Made by a program: the position numbers and the translations under genes
Assembly (NCBI GenBank): GCA_030263665.1
Contig: SZPK01000012.1
Span: 1-64,000, forward strand
DNA: 64,000 nucleotides
Direction: 5' to 3'
DNA from: Villigracilis sp024434165
Lineage (GTDB): Bacteria > Chloroflexota > Anaerolineae > Anaerolineales > Villigracilaceae
Shown: piece after piece, positions 1 to 7,709 of the stretch
Layout of the letters: every line of letters starts with the position of its first letter
How positions within the stretch are numbered: the first letter of the stretch is position 1
Notes under the pieces: generated by a model
Database searches by the model: none
What the model was told of the DNA's origin: nothing
The model's input: the letters and a program-made list of their open reading frames with translations, nothing else

Positions 1-107
1 TCCATCTCCTGCCTGCTTTTCAGGCTGCTTTGTCTAATTTGCGTCTCAAGCCCGTTATCATTCTACAACCTTCAAACTCCAATGTGTAAGTCAATCAGAG
101 AAGGAAA

Positions 108-734
108 CTAAAAGTGAATCCAAATTGGCACTATGGACGCAATAAACCATCGCTCAACCTTTACCAATATTGCTTCTTGAAGCGCAGCGCCATCATCGTA
201 TCGGACAATTGCCCTGTTTTCATCTATAGTAATTGACTCAAAAACAAGTTTAGTTTTAGCATCTAAAGTAAAACTTGACGCCGGCATTTGTCCATGATTA
301 GCTCGTATTACTTCCCGAAACTCCTCTGCTGTCAAGTTCCGGTTTTCTGCTTTGGCGTTCTCAAGGGCAATTTTCAACAGTTCCAAGCCCTGTCCCATTG
401 AGATATACTGCATTTGCATGGCTGTTAAATAACCTGTGTCTTTCACATCTGTGAGATTTACGCCAAGAATATCTGCAATCGCGCTTTTTTGTTCGTCGGT
501 TAATTTGTAATCTTGAGTATCAATAAAGACCGATGGGAATTCTGATACATCAAAGGTCTGTGAGGCATATGCCATTAGCTGATATGCTTTTTCGATTACA
601 GCCATAATTTCCCTAGATTCAGGCGTATCAGGTATGGAATTTGCCTGTGCAGGTTTTGATTGAGACAACAAAAACATCAAGCCTATTAATGTTACAGCGG
701 CAGTCAACCAAGAGATTTTATTTGCTTTTATCAT
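108..734 (-). CDS. Secreted hypothetical protein
   Basis: A protein of about 208 residues that I do not recognise. I place the start at the ATG at 732-734 because an AAGGAG ribosome-binding site lies 4 bases upstream; the open frame continues further upstream but would run into the preceding gene. The N-terminus (MIKANK, then a hydrophobic stretch ending near QSKPAQA) looks like a Sec signal peptide with an AxA cleavage site, so the mature protein is probably extracellular or membrane-surface. The mature part is mostly helical, with no Cys and no clear catalytic motif. It sits 65 bases downstream of the amidase_6 protein on the same strand and may be co-transcribed. Base composition is visibly more AT-rich than the glycan genes, which suggests a different history. 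Function unknown. Confidence 0.65.
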   Translation of the reverse strand: MIKANKISWLTAAVTLIGLMFLLSQSKPAQANSIPDTPESREIMAVIEKAYQLMAYASQTFDVSEFPSVFIDTQDYKLTDEQKSAIADILGVNLTDVKDTGYLTAMQMQYISMGQGLELLKIALENAKAENRNLTAEEFREVIRANHGQMPASSFTLDAKTKLVFESITIDENRAIVRYDDGAALQEAILVKVERWFIASIVPIWIHF

Positions 735-799
735 GTTACTCCTTACTAGCGAGATGCTACACAAATTCAGAACACGAAATTCACAAATTACAAAGTGTT

Positions 800-2860
800 T
801 TAGGGAATTACATGCCATGCCCACAACAAAACATTTTCAGGCAACTTATAATCCCATACTACTCTGTGCCTATCTATGCAGTGTTGGCTGGCTAATAACT
901 TCCATTCACCGATATAATCGCCCTCCAAAACCACTCCCACCCCCATTATTATACGAGCATGGTCTGGGGCCTCTAACGGATTAGTAGGCAAATCCATCAA
1001 AAAGAAATCACCCTCGCTCAAACTTGATGGCCCATCAGGATAATATTCATATCTGGTTGCTTGATATTGAGCAGCATGCCTGTTGAACCAATCAGTAGCC
1101 GCCCAAGACCTTGATCCAAGCCAAGTCCCCCAAATGTTCTGATATGTGAACCAGTGAAATGCATCATCATCTCCTGGTATTTGTGAGAGTCCGCCTGCTT
1201 CCAAGACCTGTGAAAGAAAATTAGTGCAATCATCACAATCATTTCCATCAGCGTCAACACCATAATTGGGATAATTAGGGTTTCTATCATGCGCCCATAA
1301 ATCAGCATAGGCAACAGCCGCCACGCGGTCATAGGTATAGCTGTTTGCTGACGTTGGTGTTACAGTCGGTGTACTTGTCGCAGTCACCGTCGGGGTGTAT
1401 GTAGCTGTGGGGGTGAAAGTGGGTGTAGCAGTACTGGTCACCGTAGGCGTAGGTGTTGCTGTGGGTGGGGTTGTGACCGCAATCGAAAGTTCTATCTCCG
1501 TAGAATCACAAGAGATGCTCCAGTTTGGATGGACGATCACGTAGAGCATATCATCAACATCCACTACGACCACATCCAAACCTGCGCCGCCTGTTCCACT
1601 CGAAAAAGATTGCGAACCGCCATTTGGGATGGAACCGCTTGCCAGGTTCACGTCATTCCTGTCCACAAACCATTGTATGCCGTCGCCGCATCCGGCATCG
1701 GTATCGGTTAAAACGCCGGTAATGGAAACATAACCATTTATGGGGCTTCTCCATCCAACAACTGGCATTTGGGACGGGGCAGGATGCAGGCGGATTGAAT
1801 TTGGAGGCCATGTTCCCTGCATTGCGCCAGTTGCATTGTATCCGATGAAAGGATAGATACCCCAAGGATCTGTATAGTTCCCCTGCCAATAATTCAATCC
1901 CAATATTGGTCCGCCATTTATCCCGCTATCGGTGAAATTCGGCAAAAGGGTATAACCTGCCGGGTCGTGCGTCAGGCTGGCGCTTTGCAGGAAATTCCAT
2001 ACATTCAAGTTGTTGCACGAATCCCGGTTCGGGTTTTCCTGATTGGGAGTTGTAAGGAAATCATCCGTAAGATTCCAATTGTTGCACGCAAATGGCGTAC
2101 TGGTCGGGGCGGGAGGGTTCGCTGTTGTGTTAATCTCGAATTCTATGTCGGTACTGTCACAGGAAATACTGCCTTTGGGATGAACAATGAAATAAATCGT
2201 ATCGCCAGCGTTCACGGTGACTGCGCTCAGATTTGTTCCGCCTGTACCGGCTGAAAAAGCCTGTGAGCCGCCATTTGGAATATCGCCATGAGCCAGATTA
2301 GCCGAATTTCGATCAATATACCACTGTACGCCGTCTCCACAATCGGAATGTCCATCAACTACGCCGCCTGTAACAGAAACGTAACCGCTAATGGGGCTTC
2401 TCCAGCCAATGATGGTCAATCCGCCAGGGGCAGGGTGCAATCGTATCGTATCCCGTGCCCATGTTCCCTGGGCGGAACCGGTTGCATTGTAGCCAATAAA
2501 GGGATAGACACCCCAGGGGTCTGTATAGGTTCCCTGCCAATAATTCAAACCTTGAACCGGACCACCCATATACCCACTATTGGTGAAATCTAGCAAAAGG
2601 GTATAGTCCGCTGGGTTGCGCGTCCCGTTTGCGCTCTGCATGAAACTCCAAACATCCACATTGCCGCACGAGTCGCGGTTTGGGTTTTCCTGATCTGGGT
2701 GTGTTTTAAAATCGTTGGTCACATTCCAACTGGAACAGCCTGTTTGTTGTTTCATCTCTGCATGAACAGGAACGGTATTTCTGCCCACAAAACTAACGAG
2801 CATTATTCCCATGATGATCAAACTCAATGCCTTTTGAAAAGTCTTTGCTTTATTTTTCAT
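800..2860 (-). CDS. Secreted two-module protein with C-terminal amidase_6 domain
   Basis: A 686-residue secreted protein. Residues 1-34 form a signal peptide (basic start, hydrophobic core, VHA end). Two tandem copies of a module of about 200 residues follow (about 42-245 and 259-460). Both start with a Cys-x-x-Trp-Asn motif and share NPNRDSC, GLNYWQG, DPWG, PFIGYNATG, GWRSPI and CGDG; this pattern suggests a beta-sandwich, perhaps a binding module. A Pro/Thr-rich linker (about 461-513, TPTPT-like) leads to a domain at about 515-686 that matches the putative amidase_6 family: DCTNFLSQ with the candidate catalytic Cys, DHARI with the candidate His, and a late SQHCIDR. Members of that family are thought to be cell-wall-type amidases or peptidases. 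Start ATG has GAGGGA upstream. The duplicated module is not one I can name. Confidence 0.75.
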   Translation of the reverse strand: MKNKAKTFQKALSLIIMGIMLVSFVGRNTVPVHAEMKQQTGCSSWNVTNDFKTHPDQENPNRDSCGNVDVWSFMQSANGTRNPADYTLLLDFTNSGYMGGPVQGLNYWQGTYTDPWGVYPFIGYNATGSAQGTWARDTIRLHPAPGGLTIIGWRSPISGYVSVTGGVVDGHSDCGDGVQWYIDRNSANLAHGDIPNGGSQAFSAGTGGTNLSAVTVNAGDTIYFIVHPKGSISCDSTDIEFEINTTANPPAPTSTPFACNNWNLTDDFLTTPNQENPNRDSCNNLNVWNFLQSASLTHDPAGYTLLPNFTDSGINGGPILGLNYWQGNYTDPWGIYPFIGYNATGAMQGTWPPNSIRLHPAPSQMPVVGWRSPINGYVSITGVLTDTDAGCGDGIQWFVDRNDVNLASGSIPNGGSQSFSSGTGGAGLDVVVVDVDDMLYVIVHPNWSISCDSTEIELSIAVTTPPTATPTPTVTSTATPTFTPTATYTPTVTATSTPTVTPTSANSYTYDRVAAVAYADLWAHDRNPNYPNYGVDADGNDCDDCTNFLSQVLEAGGLSQIPGDDDAFHWFTYQNIWGTWLGSRSWAATDWFNRHAAQYQATRYEYYPDGPSSLSEGDFFLMDLPTNPLEAPDHARIIMGVGVVLEGDYIGEWKLLASQHCIDRHRVVWDYKLPENVLLWAWHVIP

Positions 2861-2975
2861 CAGTGTCCCTCTTATCTTTGAGGCTGTGAAGTGTTTTAGG
2901 TTTCAAAGATGTTACTTCCCCTGTTTGATCACGTCAAGTTGATTCGTAAGATTCTCACCTTACAAAATATTCAGG

Positions 2976-2981
2976 TAAAAT
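2976..2981 (+). promoter_or_regulatory. Candidate -10 box for the methyltransferase-GT2 fusion gene
   Basis: TAAAAT lies 9 bases before the ATG at 2991. The intervening bases (CACCCCGCC) hold no ribosome-binding site, so the mRNA would have almost no leader. No good -35 hexamer is visible at the expected distance. Confidence 0.35.
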
Positions 2982-2990
2982 CACCCCGCC

Positions 2991-4424
2991 ATGAACATGA
3001 CCCCATCCTTCGACGAGGCAGGCAAACTCTACCAGCAAACCCGCATCGCCCACTGGGACCGCGTTGCCCAAAAACGCGATTCATGGAGCGGCATGGGGCG
3101 CTGGTATCACAAACGCCTGAACGAAATTTACAGGTTCCTGGTCAGCCCCAACCAGCGCATCCTCGAAATCGGATGCGGCACAGGTGACCTGCTCGCCAGC
3201 CTGCAGCCTTCGCACGGCGTGGGCATTGATTTCTCCTCCGAAATGATCGCGCGCGCAAAACAGTGCCATCCCAACCTCGAATTCCACCTGCTCGACGCGC
3301 ACGACCTTTCTGCGCTCGCGGGCGAATTCGACATCATCATCCTTTCGGATACCATCAACGACCTGTGGGACGTCCAGCGCGCGCTCGAACAAACCAGAAA
3401 ATTCTGCGCGCCGCACACGCGCATCATCCTCAACTTTTACAGCCATCTCTGGCAGCTGCCGCTTACCATCGCGCAGAGCCTTAACCTCGCCGCCCCGCTC
3501 CTGAATCAAAACTGGCTTACCCCCGAAGATGTGAACAACCTCCTGCGCCTTGCGGGGTTCGAGTCCATCCGCGCCGCCAACGAGATTCTCTGGCCCCTGC
3601 CGCTCGGCGGGTTTGCCAACCGCTGCCTCGTCCGCCTGTGGCCCTTCCGCGACCTGGCGCTTTCCAATTTCATCATCGCGCGCCCCGCCCCGCAGCCTGT
3701 GGAAAACCCCAGCGTTTCCGTGGTCGTCGCCGCCCGCAACGAGGAAGGCAACATCAAGAGCATCTTCGAGCGCCTCCCGCAAATGGGATCGAAGACCGAA
3801 CTGATCTTCGTGGAAGGACACTCGCGCGACAAGACCTACGAAACCATCGAGAAGGAAATCGCGCTTCACCCCCGGACCTCGAGCCTGCTCTTCCGCCAGC
3901 CGGGCATTGGCAAAGCCGACGCGATTCGACTCGGCTTCGAGAAAGCCTCCGGCGACATCCTGATGATCCTCGACGCCGACCTGACCGTCCCGCCAGAAGA
4001 CCTGCCGCGTTTCTACGAAGCCATCGCCTCCGGCAAGGGAGAATTCATCAACGGCGTGCGGCTCGTCTACCCGATGGAAAAGGAAGCCATGCGCACGCTG
4101 AACTTCATCGGCAACAAATTCTTCAGCATGGCGTTCTCATGGCTCCTCGGACAGCCCATCAAAGACACGCTCTGCGGCACGAAGGTCCTCTGGCGAAAAG
4201 ACTACGAAGAGATCGCCGCCAACCGCTCCTACTTCGGCGACTTCGACCCCTTCGGCGATTTCGACCTCATCTTCGGCGCAGCCAAACTCAATCTCAAGAT
4301 CGTGGATCTGCCCATTCGCTACCGCGAGCGCACCTACGGCACCACCAACATCTCGCGCTGGAAACACGGAATGCTGTTGTTCCGCATGGTCGCCTTTGCG
4401 GCGCGGAGAATCAAATTCGTCTAG
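2991..4424 (+). CDS. Fusion: class I SAM methyltransferase + GT2 glycosyltransferase
   Basis: A 477-residue two-domain enzyme. Residues about 1-230 are a class I methyltransferase, with motif I LEIGCGTGD at 58-66 and an acidic residue after strand 2 in GVGID (about 80). Residues about 241-477 are a GT2 (GT-A fold) domain: SVVVAARNEEGN at the nucleotide-binding start, VEGHSRD at 274-280, and the metal-binding DAD at 328-330. The C-terminal half resembles polyprenyl-phosphate sugar transferases without membrane segments, the end being a short positively charged helix. The fusion suggests that glycosyl transfer and methylation of the same glycan or lipid-linked sugar are coupled. It is one of the few plus-strand glycan genes, followed 7 bases later by another methyltransferase. 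Substrates cannot be inferred. Confidence 0.85.
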   Translation: MNMTPSFDEAGKLYQQTRIAHWDRVAQKRDSWSGMGRWYHKRLNEIYRFLVSPNQRILEIGCGTGDLLASLQPSHGVGIDFSSEMIARAKQCHPNLEFHLLDAHDLSALAGEFDIIILSDTINDLWDVQRALEQTRKFCAPHTRIILNFYSHLWQLPLTIAQSLNLAAPLLNQNWLTPEDVNNLLRLAGFESIRAANEILWPLPLGGFANRCLVRLWPFRDLALSNFIIARPAPQPVENPSVSVVVAARNEEGNIKSIFERLPQMGSKTELIFVEGHSRDKTYETIEKEIALHPRTSSLLFRQPGIGKADAIRLGFEKASGDILMILDADLTVPPEDLPRFYEAIASGKGEFINGVRLVYPMEKEAMRTLNFIGNKFFSMAFSWLLGQPIKDTLCGTKVLWRKDYEEIAANRSYFGDFDPFGDFDLIFGAAKLNLKIVDLPIRYRERTYGTTNISRWKHGMLLFRMVAFAARRIKFV

Positions 4425-4431
4425 GAACTTC

Positions 4432-5076
4432 ATGACACCCAGGCTTAAATTACTCCCCATCCATCAATACAAAGGCGTCAACGACCTCGACCCGATCAAA
4501 TATTATTACTGGCCCATCTTCGGGCGGATGTACCGTCAGCGTGTGGAACTGGCGCTGGGCGAATGTACCGGCGGCGGGCGCGTGCTGGAGGTCGGGTTTG
4601 GGACCGGTCTCGCCTTCCCCAACCTGCACGAAATGTACAGGGAAATCCACGGCATTGACCTGACCGCCGACATCGAAGCGGTCAAATCCGTGTTCGAGCC
4701 GATGGGCATTCCGCTCTTCCTGCAAAAGGGCGACGTGCTGCACATGCCGCATTACGAGGATGATTTCTTCGATACGGTGCTGTTGGTCAGCATTTTGGAA
4801 CACCTCAAACCCGCCGAGTTGGAACGCGCCTTTGCAGAGGTGAAGCGCGTGCTCAAACCCGGCGGGCAAATGGTATATGGAACCCCCGTCGAGAAGCCGT
4901 TCATGGTCTTCATGTTCCGCCTGCTGGGACACGACATCCGCGGCGAGCATTTTTCCACTGAGAAGGAGATCGCCGCCGCCGCGTACAAAGTATTCTCCAG
5001 CGGAAAGGTCATCGAAATGAAAAGCACACCGCCCATCGCCGGGACGGTGTACACGGTGGGGAATTTTGTGAAATAA
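4432..5076 (+). CDS. Class I SAM-dependent methyltransferase
   Basis: A protein of 214 residues from the ATG at 4432, which has TAGGAA upstream; an earlier in-frame start would overlap the previous gene. It is a methyltransferase_11-type enzyme: motif I VLEVGFGTG near residue 46, the acidic Asp in HGIDLT, and the later HMPHYEDDFFDTVLLVSILEHL region with the typical ExLEHL-like helix, then KRVLKPGGQ. The likely role is transfer of a methyl group to a sugar or lipid carrier in the glycan pathway, inferred from its 7-base spacing after the methyltransferase-GT2 fusion. It ends just before a bidirectional-looking hairpin that faces the convergent membrane glycosyltransferase gene. Confidence 0.8.
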   Translation: MTPRLKLLPIHQYKGVNDLDPIKYYYWPIFGRMYRQRVELALGECTGGGRVLEVGFGTGLAFPNLHEMYREIHGIDLTADIEAVKSVFEPMGIPLFLQKGDVLHMPHYEDDFFDTVLLVSILEHLKPAELERAFAEVKRVLKPGGQMVYGTPVEKPFMVFMFRLLGHDIRGEHFSTEKEIAAAAYKVFSSGKVIEMKSTPPIAGTVYTVGNFVK

Positions 5077-5081
5077 AAATT

Positions 5082-5108
5082 GCAGCGCGGGATAATATCC
5101 CGCGCTGC
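5082..5108 (-). terminator. Hairpin terminator between convergent genes
   Basis: A perfect 12-bp inverted repeat (5082-5093 with 5097-5108, loop AAT) lies between genes ending at 5076 (plus) and 5112 (minus). On the minus strand it is followed by AATTTTTATTT, the form of a Rho-independent terminator for the long minus-strand run. On the plus strand no T-tract follows. Confidence 0.75.
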
Positions 5109-5111
5109 TCT

Positions 5112-6755
5112 TCACCTCACCCGTTCAAAAATCAGCACATCCGGGTTCACCGCCGAGATGGAGACCTGCGGCAGCCAGGGCGGCAGCCGGTATCGGAATT
5201 CCTTCAAGAGGCGGTATGTCTTTACCTCGCCCGCCAGCAGACGTTTGAAGAAATCGCACTCCACCGGGTTGGTCTCACAGACCGACTCGGTGTAGAAGCG
5301 GTCGTAGGTGTAACTGTCAATGACGAAGTAATCGGTGTCGCGCTCCAGCAAGCCCTGCTCGCCCTGGTTGTATTCAAACCGCCCGCCGGTGGGAACGACA
5401 TCGTTGGGATATTTCACAAAATAGATGGGATAGTTGTGCGCCCGTTCAAAGCGCCGCTTTTCGATGAGCGGCGGGTACAACGTGTACTCGATGCTTTTCC
5501 GGTATCCGCGGATTTCCGCGATGTATTCGCTGGCGGGGATGCGGGCATCGTTCATGAACAGCAACGCCGTGCTGACCAGCCTCAAAAGCGAGTAGGCAAT
5601 GCCAATCGCCAACAGCGTGGCAGCCGCCGGCTGGACAAGGACCAGCCTCCGTTCCGAGGCGAGGCGGAGAATTTCATCCACGAACAGCGCCGCCAAAATT
5701 GCAAGGAACGGCACGAACGGAATGAAATAACGTTCGATGTAATTGATCGAGATCATGAACGGCAGGTCGAAGATCAGCACGGCAGCAAGGAGAATCGTCA
5801 CGCCCTGCGCCTGCCTGTTGTCGAACGAAGTGCGCCCCAGTCTCCACAACAGCAGGCGCGCTGCGAACCAAACGAAGGCGGCAATAAATAGGTAATATGC
5901 GAACGTCCCCACCGCACGTTCGAACACCGCCCATTGACCAAACAAGCCAATTGGCGAACCGGAGTTGAATCCATATTGCGGGTAGTTCCGCAGGGCGGGA
6001 ATCACTTTTGAAAAATAATCGAAGGGGGAAATCAGGGCTTTGGGAGTCCCCAAGCCGTAGCCCAGGAAGGAAACCGCCCCACCGAGGATCAAACTGCCCA
6101 GCAGAGACAGCCAGCCCGTGCGAAGATGCGCCCGGTTCACGATCAAATAAACCGCCGCAGGCAGGAGGATCAAACTCCCGCCAGTGTATTTGCTCGAAGC
6201 CGCCAACCCCACCGCAAAGAAGGACAAGTACAGCCAGGTTTTTGAATTGGTGTATTGATATTTGATGGTGAAATAAACCGTCAAAATGGAGAACAATTGC
6301 AGATACAGGTCGTTGTGGGCGAAACGCCCATTCGCCGCCGCAACGCCGCTGGCAATGTACAGCAAGCCTGCGAGAAGCGAAGTCTTTTTATTCGCGCCGA
6401 TCATGCGCGCGAGATAATAAATCAGCACGCCGCCCAGCGCGCCCAAAACTGCCGAGAACGTTCGCGCCGCCACAATGAACGCATAACTCGATCTCCCCAT
6501 GCCGTACGTCACCGCGCCGATGGCATACATCACATACTTCGGCAGGGAGGGATAATTGAAATCGGGCTCGGTCACATCGAACTGCATGTAACCGCCCAAT
6601 GCCATATCCACACGCCAGATCAATTCGTCGGGGTTCCACAAGGCAGGCGCGCCCCAATTGTTGCCCGGCAGGGAGACCGCCAGGAAAAGCGCAAAGACGA
6701 ACAGCGGCAGCAAAAATTCGTAACGCGAAAAAAACGAGTTCAACCTGCTTTGCAT
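5112..6755 (-). CDS. GT39-like (GT-C fold) membrane glycosyltransferase
   Basis: A 547-residue polytopic protein with about 10-12 hydrophobic segments in the first 400 residues and a soluble C-terminal part. The first external loop has WNPDEL and then EPDFNYPSLPKY, matching the Asp-Glu catalytic-loop pattern of the PMT/ArnT (GT39) superfamily. Such enzymes move a sugar from a polyprenyl-phosphate donor to a protein, lipid or glycan on the outer face of the membrane. Start ATG at 6755 has GAGG about 8 bases upstream. It is the last gene of the minus-strand locus and is followed by a good hairpin terminator. The acceptor is unknown. Confidence 0.78.
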   Translation of the reverse strand: MQSRLNSFFSRYEFLLPLFVFALFLAVSLPGNNWGAPALWNPDELIWRVDMALGGYMQFDVTEPDFNYPSLPKYVMYAIGAVTYGMGRSSYAFIVAARTFSAVLGALGGVLIYYLARMIGANKKTSLLAGLLYIASGVAAANGRFAHNDLYLQLFSILTVYFTIKYQYTNSKTWLYLSFFAVGLAASSKYTGGSLILLPAAVYLIVNRAHLRTGWLSLLGSLILGGAVSFLGYGLGTPKALISPFDYFSKVIPALRNYPQYGFNSGSPIGLFGQWAVFERAVGTFAYYLFIAAFVWFAARLLLWRLGRTSFDNRQAQGVTILLAAVLIFDLPFMISINYIERYFIPFVPFLAILAALFVDEILRLASERRLVLVQPAAATLLAIGIAYSLLRLVSTALLFMNDARIPASEYIAEIRGYRKSIEYTLYPPLIEKRRFERAHNYPIYFVKYPNDVVPTGGRFEYNQGEQGLLERDTDYFVIDSYTYDRFYTESVCETNPVECDFFKRLLAGEVKTYRLLKEFRYRLPPWLPQVSISAVNPDVLIFERVR

Positions 6756-6770
6756 TTGAAAATCCTCATG

Positions 6771-6843
6771 CTGCGGAGTCGAAAGTCTCCAGACTTTCGC
6801 GGCAGCTGCCGCAACATCTAGAGATGTCGCACTCCGGCGGCTA
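6771..6843 (-). repeat. REP-like double palindrome
   Basis: Two hairpins are packed here: CGAAAGTCT/AGACTTTCG (6780-6799), embedded in CTGC...GCAG, and ACATCT/AGATGT (6814-6827), embedded in GCCGC...GCGGC. Read on the minus strand the element begins GTAGCCGCCGG, and the TAG in that edge is the stop codon of the methyltransferase gene ending at 6841. It belongs with the other GTA(A/G/C)C palindromes in this window. Confidence 0.6.
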
Positions 6844-7662
6844 CCTCGGCTGGCGAACGAAAACGGAAATCAACGTCACCGCATCCAAGTTTTCATCGCC
6901 GGTCTTGAACTCCGCGCGGATCTGACTTTGCGCCTTGCGGAATTCATCCACCAGCCGCTCCAGCACCGTAAACTCCACCCGCTCAAAATTCGCTTCGAAA
7001 ATACGCCGATAATCGTTCAGACGCAGGCGGTTCAGATGACTGGTGGGGTTCAGGAAATTTTTCCAAACACCTTCGGGGTATTTCAACATCTCGAACGGGT
7101 ATTTGAAATAATGATCGCGCAAATCCACAAAATGCAAATGGGCGCCGCCCGGCGCGGTCAACTTCGCCAGCGCGCGTGTGATTCCTGGGACGTCATCCAA
7201 ATGCTCGAAGACCGACGTACTCAGCACGACATCCACCTGCGCGATCTGCTTTTGGATGGACTCCTCGCGGATGTCGCCGTGCAGCAGGGTGATGAATTCG
7301 CTTCGCGGCTGGACGCGCTCCTGCTCCACTTTCAGATAGCGGTCATACGCCGGGAGCAGTTCGCGGTTGCGTTCGTCGTCCAGCAGAACGAAATGGTCGC
7401 ACAAGATCACGTGCGCCGCGCCGCGCTTGAGCAAATCCACGCCGACGGCAAAGCGCCCGCCATAACCGAAGACCAGGATGCGCTTCCCTTCGATGGACAC
7501 ACCCCGCGCGGACAACGTCCCGACGTAGCGTTCCGCCGCCGCGAACGGGTCGGTGGATTCCAGCCCGGGCTTGATGATCCAGCGCCGCTTGAGCAGGAAG
7601 CGCGCCAAACCTTCGGGCATGAAGTGGCGGATGAGGCGAAGGGAGAGGTAGCGGAGGTTCAC
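6841..7662 (-). CDS. Class I SAM-dependent methyltransferase
   Basis: A 273-residue protein that starts with GTG at 7660-7662, with AGGA 6 bases upstream. The SAM site shows as KRILVFGYGGRFAVG near residue 65, a degenerate motif I with the Gly cluster shifted, followed by VILCDHF (acidic end of strand 2) and LHGDI. VVLSTSVFEHL is the post-motif helix. The N-terminus (RYLSLRLIRHFMPEGLARFLL) looks amphipathic and could bind membrane. The likely function is methylation of a glycan intermediate, by context between two membrane glycosyltransferases. The stop codon lies in the edge of a REP-like element. Confidence 0.72.
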   Translation of the reverse strand: MNLRYLSLRLIRHFMPEGLARFLLKRRWIIKPGLESTDPFAAAERYVGTLSARGVSIEGKRILVFGYGGRFAVGVDLLKRGAAHVILCDHFVLLDDERNRELLPAYDRYLKVEQERVQPRSEFITLLHGDIREESIQKQIAQVDVVLSTSVFEHLDDVPGITRALAKLTAPGGAHLHFVDLRDHYFKYPFEMLKYPEGVWKNFLNPTSHLNRLRLNDYRRIFEANFERVEFTVLERLVDEFRKAQSQIRAEFKTGDENLDAVTLISVFVRQPR

Positions 7663-7675
7663 AGGGGTCCTGTTC

Positions 7676-7709
7676 GTAACGCGAGATACTATCTCACGCT
7701 ACCGATTAC
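7676..7709 (-). repeat. REP-like palindrome
   Basis: On the minus strand this reads GTAGC, a hairpin (GTGAGATA / TATCTCGC type) and a closing GTTAC, so it is nearly symmetric. It fills the gap between two minus-strand genes, and its ATTAC side abuts the TAA stop at 7706-7708 of the downstream membrane protein gene. Confidence 0.6.

Noticed and set aside
1..107. RNA gene, terminator or coding segment at the left edge
   Set aside because: Only a weak GCCTG..CAGGC hairpin is visible. No tRNA or open frame with features was found, so no call is made.
2861..2990. tRNA or attachment site between divergent genes
   Set aside because: No cloverleaf or direct repeat was found. The region is AT-rich and most likely holds promoters for both genes.
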